From NCBI GenBank assembly GCA_030267905.1, contig BRXX01000433.1:62001-126000 (forward strand): a stretch of 64,000 bases of DNA, read 5' to 3'. The notes below the pieces were generated by a model, which worked only from the letters and a program-made list of their open reading frames with translations, made no database searches and was not told the DNA's origin. Of this stretch, positions 45,521 to 55,965 are shown in pieces (within the stretch, counting starts at the first letter, position 1; every line of letters starts with the position of its first letter). The stretch comes from Triparma verrucosa. Lineage: Eukaryota; Sar; Bolidophyceae; Parmales; Triparmaceae. A program made the translations under genes and the position numbers.

Positions 45521-48308
45521 CTACTTCGACCAAATAGGTGCATCCTCGTGCATCTTAACTTCGTCGGGCACCTTCATGCTCGCCCCATCCAACCATGGCC
45601 ACACCTCGCTCCTCTTCTTCTCGAACACCTCAATCTCGTCGACCTTCTCCAGAGTCAAACCGATCTTGTCCAATCCGTTCAACAAACACATCTTCCTGAA
45701 AGGGTCGATGTCGAAGGAGTACTCCGTCCCGTCTGACCTCACCACCTTTTGCGCATTCAGGTCGACGATGAGCTCGTTATCGGGATTGGTGGCGTCCGCC
45801 AAAAGCTCTTCGACCTCCTCCCTCTTCAGCGTCAAGGGCAACATCCCGTTGTTGAAGCAGTTGTTGTAGAAGATGTCCGCAAAACTCGTGGAGATTATGC
45901 AGCGGATGCCCATGTCGCTGATGGACCAGGGGGCGTGCTCCCTGCTCGAGCCGCAGCCAAAGTTGTCCCCTGCGATGAGGATGCTGGTGCCAGCGTACTC
46001 GGGCTTGTTCAGGACGAAGTCGGGGTTGATCTTTGCCACGTCCTCCCCGATGGTCGCGACCTCGTCGGCGTTGTGATACCTGAGCTCCGCGAAGGCGGCG
46101 AAGCCGAGCCCGGCCCTCTTGATGGTCTTGAGGAACTCCTTAGGAATGATCATGTCCGTATCGATGTTCTGAATGTCGAGGGGCGCGGACTTGCCCGTGA
46201 GGACCTCAAACTTCGGGAGGCCGCTCTTCACCTCTCCCTCCCCGATCTTGTCCTTCAGGTAGGGCGCGATGGGGGAGATCACGGCACCAGGGTTAGCCAG
46301 CTCTTCGGTTGAGAAGACTCGAGAGCCGCGGTTGTTGGTGTCAATGTCACGGGGGTCAGTCCCTTCCTCCCCCAAGTAAGGGTAGTTCCTGATGTCCGTG
46401 AGCGTTCCCGCGACGGCGGCCGCGGCCGCCATGGCGGGGGAGAGCAGGTGCGTCCTTCCTCCGCCTCCTTGGCGCCCTTCAAAGTTCCTGTTCGAGGTCG
46501 AGGCGCACCTCTCCTTCGGTTTGAGTTTATCTGCGTTCATGGCTAAACACATGCTGCATCCCGGCTCCCTCCAGTCGAACCCAGCCTCCATGAGAATCTT
46601 GTCCAACCCTTCGTCCTCCGCCTGCTTCTTGACCAGCCCACTTCCGGGAACGACGAGCGCCTCCACCCCTTCCCTGACTTTTCTCCCCTTGGCGATCGCT
46701 GCCACAGCCCTCATGTCCTCAATCCTGCGAGAGAGAAGCGGAGCGACGAGTTAGTACGGAAGTTGGCGCATGTCGGCTCCGCACACTGATTATACATTTT
46801 AATTTACTCACCTCCCATTGGTGCAGCTACCGATGAACGCCTTGTCGATCTCCACCCCTTCGAGGGGCTGGTTCGCCTCCAACCCAATGTACTGTAGCGA
46901 CCTTTCCATCGCCGCCTTCCTCGCATCGTCGCTCGCCTCCTTGGGATCCGGAACCTTGCCAGTAATGGGCGCAACATCCTGCGGGCTCGTTCCCCACGTA
47001 ACGGTCGGCGCAATATCAGAGGCCTGAATGATCACGGTCTTATCATAGACCGCGTCGTCGTCGCTCCTCAAACTCCTCCAATACTCCACCGCCCTATCCC
47101 ACTCCTCCCCGCTCGGGCACATCGGCCTCCCCTTCAAGTAATCGAAAGTTACGTCATCAGGCGCGATAAGCCCCGCCCTCGCCCCCGCCTCAATCGCCAT
47201 ATTCGATATACTCATCCTCCCCTCCATGCTCAATTTCTCGATCGCCTCCCCTGCGAATTCGATGACGCTCCCAGTTCCGCCCGCCGTCCCGATAACTCCA
47301 CACACATGCAACACAATATCCTTCGACTCGACCCCCTCGGTCAATTCCCCTTCAATCTTGATCAAAAAATTACTGTGCGCGAAATAACACCAAAAGTTAG
47401 TAATTGTAATCGTCGAACCTAAATCGTCGAACCAAATTGGCAGATTAGGGGGAAAGCTTTTTAACATAGCCTAAAAGGAATAGTCCTCACCTTCCCTTGA
47501 CCTGCCCCAACGTACTCGTGGCAAGCACATGCTCAACTTCACTAGTTCCAATCCCGAAAGCCAACGCCCCAAAGGCTCCGTGAGTCGCCGTGTGCGAGTC
47601 CCCACAAACGCACGTCGTCCCCGGAAGCGTGAAACCCTGCTCAGGCCCGATTATGTGGACTATGCCCTGGCGCTCGTCGGCCATGCCGAAGTATTTTAGG
47701 CCGAAGTCGGCGACGTTCTCCTCGAGCTTGAGGACCTGAGTGCGGGAGTTTATCTCGGAGATGAAGGTCTCGACCGAGGTCAGCTGTTCGCGGGATTCGG
47801 TGGGGACGTTGTGGTCGACTGTTACGAGGGTGCAGTCGGGACGACGGACAGAACGGGAGGAGAGCTGGAGACCTTCGAAGGCTTGGGGGGAGGTCACTTC
47901 GTGGACGAGGTGGCGGTCGATGTAGAGGAGGGTTGATCCATCGGCTTCAGTCACCTGCGGCATTGTGGGATTGTGGTGGTTTGGATGTGAGGAACAGCAC
48001 GGCAAAGTGGAGCAGCAAGGATGACGACATTAAAAAACACTCTTCTGACGCTTTGAGCTGACCGATATAAGGAGCCGTGGGGCGGACTTGTACGAGTGCG
48101 CTTGGCCCCGGACTCCCAAAATTAGTACATCACGTCACTAAGGCCTTTGTCAGCCCTCCAAACGAACTGCACCTGCATCCTCAAAACTCACAGTGTGATC
48201 CGAGAATATCTTATCATACAACGTCTTCCCATTCAGCCGAGTTTTAATAGTCCGCGGGGCAGGGACCGTGAACGCTGAGACTGCCGTAAAAAGGAGAAAT
48301 AGCTTCAT
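45521..48308 (-). CDS. LEU1: Fused 3-isopropylmalate dehydratase (LeuC-LeuD), plastid-targeted
   Basis: Four exons, 48308-48192, 47954-47491, 47372-46812 and 46724-45521, join in phase to 781 residues. Exon 1 starts with a signal peptide (MKLFLLFTAVSAFTVPAPR) whose end matches the ASAFAP motif of secondary red plastids. The large-subunit part has the Fe-S ligands: CGDSHTATHGA, GSCTNGR then IEDMRA, and CSMCLAMN. The small-subunit part (about residues 540-781) has the swivelling-domain motif NFGCGSSREHAPW. The enzyme isomerises 2- to 3-isopropylmalate in leucine synthesis, using one [4Fe-4S] cluster. In plants and bacteria the two subunits are separate; in fungi (Leu1) they are fused in this order. 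Intron 3 is introner-like. Confidence 0.95.
46725..46811 (-). mobile_element. Introner-like intron
   Basis: It contains TACTAACTCGTCGCTCCGCT and ends CTCTCGCAG. It interrupts the gene between GSCTNG and RIEDM, in an AG|G Arg codon. The 5' repeat is absent. Confidence 0.85.
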
Positions 48309-48462
48309 TTCTCACTAAAAGAATGTGAAAATTGTCGTGAAAACCGTCTGGAAACTGTACGTCGACCCTGCAACGTGCCTGCGACTGGCGTCCCTCCCGC
48401 CTTCCCCAACTCACTCCCTATCCCGCCCCCGCATTCTCCCCACAGTCCTCCCACCTCCCAAA

Positions 48463-48747
48463 ATGTCTTCGTGGTTCGGTCAACAATCCTCCGGTCCCGA
48501 CCCTTTATTCCTCGCAAAAACTGAGATTGAAATGTACAACGATCTCTTCGTAAAAATGTCTTCAACCTGTTTCCTGAAATGCCGCTCCAACTTCAAAGAG
48601 CCCGACCTTAACATCGGAGAACAAAGTTGTATCGATAGATGCTCTAGCAAGTATATGGAAGCGCAGGAGAAGGTGGGGGAGGTTATGAAGAGAGTTAATG
48701 AACAGGCCGAAGCGCAGCAGAAGGCCATGCAGGACATGCAGAGATGA
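48463..48747 (+). CDS. Small Tim chaperone (Tim10/zf-Tim family)
   Basis: A single exon encodes 94 residues from the ATG at 48463. An upstream extension in the same frame lacks typical small-Tim sequence. The twin CX3C motif is intact: CFLKC and, 17 residues later, CIDRC. These form two disulfides in the intermembrane space. The flanking helices are amphipathic, ending in a Gln/Glu-rich tail. Small Tims form hexameric chaperones that carry hydrophobic precursors to the TIM22 and SAM machineries. The sequence fits Tim10 somewhat better than Tim9, but the exact paralog is not certain. It is divergent from the LeuC-LeuD gene with a 154-bp gap. Confidence 0.9.
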   Translation: MSSWFGQQSSGPDPLFLAKTEIEMYNDLFVKMSSTCFLKCRSNFKEPDLNIGEQSCIDRCSSKYMEAQEKVGEVMKRVNEQAEAQQKAMQDMQR

Positions 48748-48998
48748 TTTAAAAATAAGGGCGCTGGTCTTTTCTTTGAGAAATGGTGGGCGTAGCTTAC
48801 GCGGACTTTTTTGTTTTTTCTTCTGATTGGCTGACTTTCTTATGTTTGTTTTTTAGGATCAGACGCTTTGGTGAAATCCCACAAGTTGCTCGCGTCGAAA
48901 TGATAAACTGTGTCTTTCAACTTGATTTGTCTGCAGTATGTGTTAAGCTATTAACCCCCCCCATCAACACCTTCCCTTTTGCATTCAAAAAGAAAAAC
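48748..48998. other. Convergent intergenic region
   Basis: A 251-bp T-rich gap where the small Tim gene and the following minus-strand gene meet tail to tail. No gene or repeat is seen. Confidence 0.4.
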
Positions 48999-50287
48999 TC
49001 AATTCTCTGTGTCTTCACTTTCCTCCCCTCCCCCCTCTTCAGCCTCCTCAACCTCCTCAGCTTCACCAATCTCCTCCTCCCAAACCTTCCTAATCTCCTC
49101 CTTCCACCCCCCCTCCCCTTCCTCACCCTCAAATCCCCGTTCACCCAATTTCTCCCTCAGCCACTCAATCGCCCCCTCCGTCTCCTCCCAAACCCTCTTC
49201 AACCAGCCCCCCTCCAAAAACCCCAACCTCCACCCCATCTCCTCATCCCTCTCAACAGCTGTTTCAAAGCACTTCTCAAGAACATCCTCCCCACTGCCCT
49301 CCTCCTCCAACCCCAAACTAACAAACTCAAAAAGCACCTCCGCCCATCTCCCCTCCTCACAGTCAACGTATTTCCTCGCTTCAGGTATATCCCCAACTTC
49401 AATTTCATACCTCAACTTCTGTTGAATCCTCATCCCTTTATTAAACATTTTTTTGACAGTCTTTAAATAATCCAGCTCGAACAATTCGAGGACGTAGGCG
49501 TCCATTAGTTTGTAGTATTCGACCTCGACGGGGGCTGTGCCGTCGCCTGATTTGAGGAGGTTGACTTTTCGGCTTTGGCTGGAGAGGTGAGTGGATATTT
49601 CGACGGCATGTTTGTCGACGTAGCGTTTGTCAAAATCGTAGACTTCGTTGGCGGGGCGGGCGGGGCCTTTTAATTTCCACTGGGAGGGGTCGAGGTTTTT
49701 GGAAATAACGCGACGAGCTTTCTGAGATTTTAAGGAATGAGCAAGGTCTGATTGAGCTTTTAAGCGCTTCTCGGAGAGGGACTTTTCGTAGGTTACCGAA
49801 TCGAAGGATGTTATCAAATTGTAGGAATCTTCCCATTTTTTTTTAAGGATGGCGAGGTTCATGTGAGTCTTTTTTAGGGATATTTTGTCTGTCGTGTCGT
49901 GTTGGAGGGCTTCGCGTTTGTAGGAGGTGGGGGGGGGAAGGTTTTTTAGGGAGGCTTTTTTGGCGAGTTTTGAAGCTTTGTGGAGCCGGGCGGAGGTGTG
50001 GTCGGAGTGGGACCAGTTGGACTGTTTGCGTTTGCCTTTAGACTGTGGGGTGAGGAGAGGGGCAGAGTCAGAGGCATTTAGTGGGCAGCCGGTGGGCAGC
50101 TTGTGAAGCTTAGACTGAAGCTGAACCTGGACTCGCAGCTCTTCCTCAGTCGACAACCACCTGTACTTGCTCTTTGACCTGAGCGGGAATCTGAGCGGGA
50201 ACCTGAGCGGGATAGTCTCCTCAATCTCTTATGTTCTGCTTCTTTGGTGATTCTCAAAAATGCCAAAACCTTACTCACCTTCGCCAT
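48999..50287 (-). CDS. Basic-to-acidic protein of unknown function
   Basis: The main exon runs from about 50171 to 48999. A nine-base first exon (50287-50279, Met-Ala-Lys) followed by a GTGAGT donor, joined to an acceptor at 50173-50172, would give the N-terminus MAKSKYRWLSTEEELRVQ, about 393 residues. The N-terminal two thirds are basic and helical (SHSDHTSARLHKASKLAKKAS). The middle has a conserved-looking block (EVYDFDKRYVDKH). The last 100 residues are Trp- and Glu-rich, ending in an acidic tail. That polarity is seen in nucleolar and chromatin proteins, but I recognise no family. The start exon is tentative because several alternative acceptors lie in a tandem repeat just upstream. Confidence 0.65.
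50179..50214 (-). repeat. Three 12-bp tandem repeats at a 3' splice region
   Basis: On the plus strand the unit CTGAGCGGGAAT is repeated three times with one or two changes. On the coding strand each unit contains a CGCTCAG, so each offers a potential acceptor for the first intron of the adjoining gene. Confidence 0.85.
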
Positions 50288-50778
50288 TTCGTTTATTCAA
50301 ATGAGAATGCACCAGACTGTAAGCACTACATACACACAGTCAGTACAGTTAAGGCTATACGTAAATTGAAATGAGGAAGAGAGAAAGGATTTTTGCCAAC
50401 TTATTATTTTTTATTTCTCTGGCAAGCAGTTTGCCACTCTTCAAATTGACTAACGGGCGTAGAATCTTCCCAGCAGCGTTAGAAGTTATAATTTCGTGTT
50501 GGTATTGCTGGTGTGTACTTAAAAGATTTCGTATTAAACTTTTTCTAGGCCAAACACTTGCAAGACTACGTCCCCACCATCTCATTCACCCGAGTGGCAC
50601 TGCGCTTCAACTCGGCGTAAATTTTATTAGCAACCTGCGCACCATTTGACGGCTGTACTGATTTCTCGCCGTGACTTAGCTGCTGCTGATAAATTCATTC
50701 GTAAAGCACAGTGCAGGAGAGAGGAGTGGACTGAATTTTATGTTGCACTCCCTGTCCCTGTATCACAAAAAATAGATA
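50288..50778. other. Divergent intergenic region
   Basis: A 491-bp AT-rich region between two genes pointing away from each other. Short open frames here lack coding character. I see no RNA gene. Confidence 0.4.
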
Positions 50779-51606
50779 ATGGATCCGCACTCGCTAGACT
50801 CGCACTCGGACCCGGACTCACTCTGGTACCTCGATTCCTCATACACCCCTTCCACACGTACTGAGATTCTGTCAGCCTCAAAACCCTCCTCAAATCCTTA
50901 CTACATATCTCTCTTCCTTTCGACCATATTAATAATAATTTCGTTAATATATTACTTCAAGCCCTTCTATAAACCGTGTTTCAGGCATTCAAATCCAAGC
51001 TCATCAACCTTAACCACCAAACCTTCAAATGCCCCTTCAAATGCCCCTTCGAATCCGTACATCTCCCTTGTCCAAACCCTTGCCTCCGACCTAACCGCAA
51101 CTGGCCTCTCCCGCCGCGACTCCCTCCACCTAATCCACTCCCACCTCCTCTCCTCTCACCCTTCCCTTCCCCCCCCCCCTTCCTCCCCCCTCGCCAACCT
51201 AAACGTAACTCTGATCTATAACCTCCTCCTTCACTTTTACCTCCACCCTCCCTGCTCCTCCCTCCAAATCCCCTACACCCTCAAACTCCTCCTTCCTTCC
51301 TCTCACATCTGCTACGCCTACATCTTCCTTCGACTATGTTGCACCTTTCTCCTTCTCTTACCTCTACATAAAATTTCCACCCTCCTCCACTTCCCCAAAC
51401 TAACACACAATATGATAAACCTCCTCCCTTTAATATACATGTCATATACGTTCTGGTTGGATTTTTTGATCAGCTCGGGGATTGTTGAGCTCGGAGGGGT
51501 TTGGATTGATGGAGGGTGGATTTGGGGGGCGGGAGTCGTTGCGGGGGTTAAAATATTTATTAGCGGAGGGTCAAAATTCACGATGTCACAATACACGCAC
51601 AAATAA
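50779..51606 (+). CDS. Multi-pass membrane protein, unknown
   Basis: A single exon of 275 residues. A Ser/Asp-rich N-terminus is followed by a hydrophobic segment (SLFLSTILIIISLIYYF, about 43-60) and a low-complexity Ser/Pro/Asn loop with a short APSNAPSN repeat. At least three more hydrophobic stretches follow in the C-terminal half (ICYAYIFLRLCCTFLLLL; MINLLPLIYMSYTFWLDFLI; WIWGAGVVAGVKIFI). No family is recognised. Codon use in the middle is C-rich (TCC, CTC) as in neighbouring genes. The long hydrophobic pattern and the complete frame argue that it is real, but expression evidence would be needed. Confidence 0.6.
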   Translation: MDPHSLDSHSDPDSLWYLDSSYTPSTRTEILSASKPSSNPYYISLFLSTILIIISLIYYFKPFYKPCFRHSNPSSSTLTTKPSNAPSNAPSNPYISLVQTLASDLTATGLSRRDSLHLIHSHLLSSHPSLPPPPSSPLANLNVTLIYNLLLHFYLHPPCSSLQIPYTLKLLLPSSHICYAYIFLRLCCTFLLLLPLHKISTLLHFPKLTHNMINLLPLIYMSYTFWLDFLISSGIVELGGVWIDGGWIWGAGVVAGVKIFISGGSKFTMSQYTHK

Positions 51607-51687
51607 AACAAAGACGAGAAGTATCAATTCACAAATATTCGGTATATCAAATACAAGCAAACGCTAATCTTTTCTTTTCTTTTTCCT

Positions 51688-54600
51688 TCACAACGTCCAA
51701 ATTTCCTTCAATCTCTCAGCCACGGCTTTACTGATTTCCTTCATTATTTCAGGGTCACCTCCTTTCGTGCCTTTCGGACTCCTAACCTTCTTGACCGGCG
51801 ATATTGGAGGGGATTTAATGGGAGACTTCTTCTGGTTGCTTATTTTCTTCTCTAGGCGGTTTATTTCGGTGGACAATTTTGTTACCATGGAGCCGAGTTT
51901 CGAGATTATTTCGTCGGAGTTTTCGCCCTCAATTTGGTTGAGGAGTTCGGGCTTTTTCGACTTTTTCGTGGGTTTTACGGAGGGAACGACGACCACTTTT
52001 CCTTTCTTTTCGATTTTTGGGGGGAGGTTTAAAAGGCTTTTAGGGACGGGGGATCTGTATGCGGAGCGGAGGGATTTTCCGGCGGATAGGATTGAGGGGG
52101 GGACTGAAGAGGACATCGAACGGCAGGTTTGGAGGAACTTGAATAGGAGGCCACCGAAACTGCGGAAGGTGAACACATTTTGGTTGAGAGGAACCGCCTC
52201 AGAAATAATAGCACACTTTCTTCGCTTTCCTCTCGCTCACCTGCTGATTTTTTCAAGACTCTTCACCTCCACACCATTCCTGTCCTCGATCGCCTTCGCT
52301 ACCTTCTTGCTCGTGAGTGCCCATACAAGTTCCTGGGCCGTGAATTTCTGGAGCCTTCTCAGCGCGACTCGTTTCACCTCTAAGGAGCCGAATTGGCTGC
52401 AGATTGAATTCCAGTCGGAGTGGGGGATTTCGAGGACGGTTAGGACCTGGGAGCAGGTTGATACGAGGAGGGGCGGGGCGGAGGACATCTCCATCATATG
52501 TGCAACATCGAGGCGAGAGGATTTGAAGTCGAGGGAGGTGAACTTGGAGTTGTACAGGTCGAGGATGGAGGGGGAGATTTGGGACAGGGTTTGGTTGTAA
52601 GCTGAGAGGGCCTCCTTCTTGGACAGAGGGGTAGGGGGCGGGATTTTTGACGTTGAGGCGGGAGAAGGAGCTCCTGAAACCTTGGGCGGGGTGCGCTTAC
52701 TGGTCTTCGATGAAGAGACCGGTGCGACCGACCTCTTAACTCCCGCAGCCGTTCTTACGGGCGACGTCATTGGCGATTTCTTGGCCTCTGTCGCCTTAAT
52801 CTCATTCGCCTTATTTTCTTTTTCCTTCGCAGGAGACTTCTTGCCAACTCCCGCTCGATCAGGAATCGAGCTCGAGGCTGCGACGAGTGAAGCGAGTCGC
52901 ATGAAAATTGACATTCATGAGTTGGAATTGCGTAATAGAATGTCGTGTAGGAATAAAGGGACAACGCTAGACTGAAGGAAACGAAAACGTCTTATTCCAA
53001 GCTCGTCGCTTCGCTCCTCGCAGCTTCTCACCTGCCCTAACAGGGCTGGTCGCCCGGATAGGTTTGGCATCGATGGGATCGGGTCTTCCTGCCCTCCAGC
53101 GGCTCCAGGCCTTCATGGCACGCATGACGACGGGCAACTGTGCCGCCGAAGGCGCGCTCGTGTCCGCCGTACCGGTGATCTTATCGCTTATGAGTTTCTC
53201 GACTTCTTCGCCTATCGACTTGTTGTCGGCGGTGACAAGAGCGCGAAGGCAGCTGTTCTTCTCCAAACCCTCGTAGAGCCAACGGCCGCCCTTCTCGGTA
53301 ATCAAGTTCCCGCCAACGTTCAAACCGAGGAGCCAAGCGTCGTTCGCCAACGCTTCTCCAATCACTTGCGCCGAGTTGTCGCCCAACCTGTTGTGGCTGA
53401 AGTCCAACACCAAGCAACCCATCCTTCCAATTTGCTCGGGACACTCCTCACTGTGTGCCTTGACTGCGGCGCCTCTCAAGCCTGCCGACCATATTGCCTC
53501 ATCCCTCTTCGAACCGTGAGACCTGATAATGGAAGCGATGTAGACTCCTCCAAAGTCCGTTACATTGCAGCCAACGACTCGAACCGACTCAGCCCCCGAC
53601 GCGCAAAGCGCGGGACAGAGCTCGGAGAGTCCCTTGTCTCCCAGGGGAACTCTGACGAAGTTGATGGATTCGAGGCTCATTTTCTTATTGAGGCTCAGTC
53701 CCCGGCCCAGCATCCTGCGAGAGAGAGAGAAAATGGTCTCTTGTCAGTCCCGTCCCTGCTCCCCTCCGACCCAACACAAACGCGCCTCACCTTACGTCCG
53801 TCAAGCTCAAGTTGACTCCTACAACACTGAACTGTGTCATACTCGATGCGCGGAATAACAACTTTGCAATGGTCTTAACTAACTCCGCTGGCGGCCTCAC
53901 AATCTGAGGCGCCTCCCTCGCCTTGTCGTCCGTTTGCTTTTCGACAATCTTCTTCGCCACCCCTTGCTCTTTCTTCCCATCTTTCCCAGTATCGCTCCCC
54001 CTCCCCTTCTCTTTCTCCTTCTTCGTTGCCTTCGATTTCTTCCCCCCTGCCGCCTTCTTCTGGTTCCTCGCCAGGCTCGCTGCCTTCTTCTTGTCCTTCT
54101 CGTTGCTCTTGAAGACGATCCCGCTGACGCTCCTGACCAAATCGGGCATGTTAAACAGACGAGTGAGAGCCTGCACCTCCGCCTTTCCGAAGTTCTCGTG
54201 CGTGATCTCGATTAGTGGCGCAGGTGAAGCAAGGCTGAGGGAATGTGTTAGCCATGCCGTGATAAAGGTTGATGATCATTATCCCACCAGCCCCATAAAT
54301 CTTACTCACCTGGACATTACGTGGTTGTCGGCCTGGACTGGAGGACTCATCTTCTTCGTGCATATCTCGCTGTACGCCCGCTGGAACTTGGACTGCCCCC
54401 CGCCCCTCTCCTTCACTGCAGCCTTCTTGGCCTGCTCCCCTTTCTTCTTGTTTGCTTCGTCCTTCTTGGCCTTGGCGTCAGGAACTTTGGCGACCTTGGA
54501 CCTTGCCTTCTTGGCGGGCGCTGCAGGAGGTAAAAAGTGTGAGATAAAAGACCGTGCCCACCAGCTGAGCCTGATTGGGACTCGGTTCGAATTGAACAGG

Positions 54601-54738
54601 ACTTCGTTGTATTCGGGAAGGGTGGTTTAACTGTGCAGCGGGACGATGTGGAGATAATTTTCGCTTGAATGCGACCTCACCATAAGGGCTCGTAGCCCCG
54701 ACTTTGCTCGGCTTTGATTTCGCTTCCGTTGAGGACAT
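51688..54738 (-). CDS. LRR protein with coiled-coil tail, possibly CEP78-like
   Basis: Six exons, 54738-54681, 54520-54310, 54234-53791, 53714-53032, 52877-52241 and 52159-51688, join in phase to 834 residues. The N-terminus is Lys/Ala-rich. Ribonuclease-inhibitor-type leucine-rich repeats run from about 200 to 400 (LSLTDVRMLGRGLSLNK, VLDFSHNRLGDNSAQVIGEA, GLNVGGNLITEKGGRWLYEGL). A Ser/Pro/Lys-rich linker follows, then a helical segment, and near the C-terminus a short coiled coil (KLGSMVTKLSTEINRLEKKI). LRR, linker and a C-terminal coiled coil recall the centrosomal protein CEP78; that is a weak assignment by architecture and a Trp/Arg motif after the repeats. Intron 4 is introner-like. Confidence 0.75.
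52878..53031 (-). mobile_element. Introner-like intron with intact 5' terminus
   Basis: On the minus strand it begins GTGAGAAGCTGCGAGGAGCG and continues AAGCGACGAGCTTGG, the best-preserved 5' repeat in the window. The 3' end is the variant CATGCGACTCGCTTCACTCG ending TCGCAG. It is 154 nt long. Confidence 0.9.
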
Positions 54739-54911
54739 TGATTGTTACTATCAGGCCAAATCATATGGAGTTTTTTTAGTGAATTATATCTAGGTTTACG
54801 ACGTCGCCGCGACTCCCGAGAGAGCCGCTACAACAAGTCCTAGAACACGCTTAGGCGGAAAATAATTGCTTGCCTCATCCAACACAACACTGCTGTAATT
54901 TATTTCTCACC

Positions 54912-55777
54912 ATGATGGGACAGACCAACCCCCCGGCGCTCGTAGCGCAGGTGTGGGGAATTCCAATAAGTCAGCCGAACCCCGAGAAAGTGAAGCTCAT
55001 TAAACTTGTAATATCCGTCGCATGTGCAGGAGGTAGCGCCACAAATGTGAACCCAATCACTAAAATTTTCGAGCAAAAGTCTAACCCCCCTATCTTCACC
55101 CGCCCACACCTACCTAAATACCCCACCCTTCACCCTACACAGCCGTCTTTCGCCTCCTCCTCTTTATCTTTGCTGTGGTAAATTCTGGTGATGATGTAGC
55201 ATTTTGGAGCGATACCGTTGGCCTGGCCGTATCGCTCTCCATACCGCTCTGCGGATACATGGGGGCCAAGAACAACAGCAAGGAGCTGATATGTTGGTTT
55301 ACAGGCTGCAATGGATTGATCTTCTTTGTCATGTTCATCGACGCTGTCAATTACTATCGTGGTTCCACCGCCGATGAAGAAGGGCGCTCCGGCGCAGATG
55401 TTGTCCCCTACAGCGTCGTGACCATCCCCGGAATTATCTTAGCTGCCCTCAGCTTCAAGTACGGAGCCGAACTCAACTCCAAGCGAGACAATATACTAGT
55501 GAGGTCCGCTGTACCTCCCGTTGCCTTCGTTCAGCAACCGCCTCTCCAGCCCCAACAAGTGGTGATCAACGTCGGGTCTGGAGGGCCCGCAGCCGCTGGG
55601 TATCCCCAGCAATACCAACAGCCGCAACCATTTGCGCCTGCGCAGATGCAGTACCAACAGCAGCAACAGCAGCAACATTTGCAATTTCAACAGCAGCCAC
55701 AGCAGATGCAGTTCCAGCAGCAGTTGCAGCAGCCAGTTGTTGCGCATGCAGTTGAGGCAAGCAAGAATGGGTTCTAG
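54912..55777 (+). CDS. Small tetraspan-like membrane protein with Gln-rich tail
   Basis: Two exons, 54912-55032 and 55143-55777, give 251 residues. Four hydrophobic segments are visible: around the exon junction (LVISVACAGAVFRLLLFIFAVV), GLAVSLSIPLCGYMGA, NGLIFFVMFIDAV and VTIPGIILAALSF. A conserved-looking GAKNNSKELICWFTGCN lies between the second and third. The arrangement (short N-terminus, four helices, cytosolic tail) is common in uncharacterised protist membrane proteins. The last 80 residues are Gln/Pro-rich, built of CAG/CAA codons, and probably disordered. Two Met codons stand in tandem at 54912 and 54915. No specific function is proposed. Confidence 0.75.
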
Positions 55778-55965
55778 GAAAAGAAAAGGACAGGTTCCGG
55801 AATGAAAAAAGTCACTTATTTTCTACTAAGAGCAATATTTTTTACACGGCCCACGCCCTTACCCTCAACCTTGACTTTTCCGTTTTTTTGGGCAAAATAA
55901 ACCTCAAAATGTGTTATAATTTGCCATAATCCAAAATAATCTAAAATCATCCAAAATCCCTCAAT

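Noticed and set aside
48783..49466. Plus-strand open frame rich in Leu and Pro
   Set aside because: It overlaps the Glu/Trp-rich C-terminus of the minus-strand gene, whose GAG and GAA codons read as CTC and TTC in reverse.
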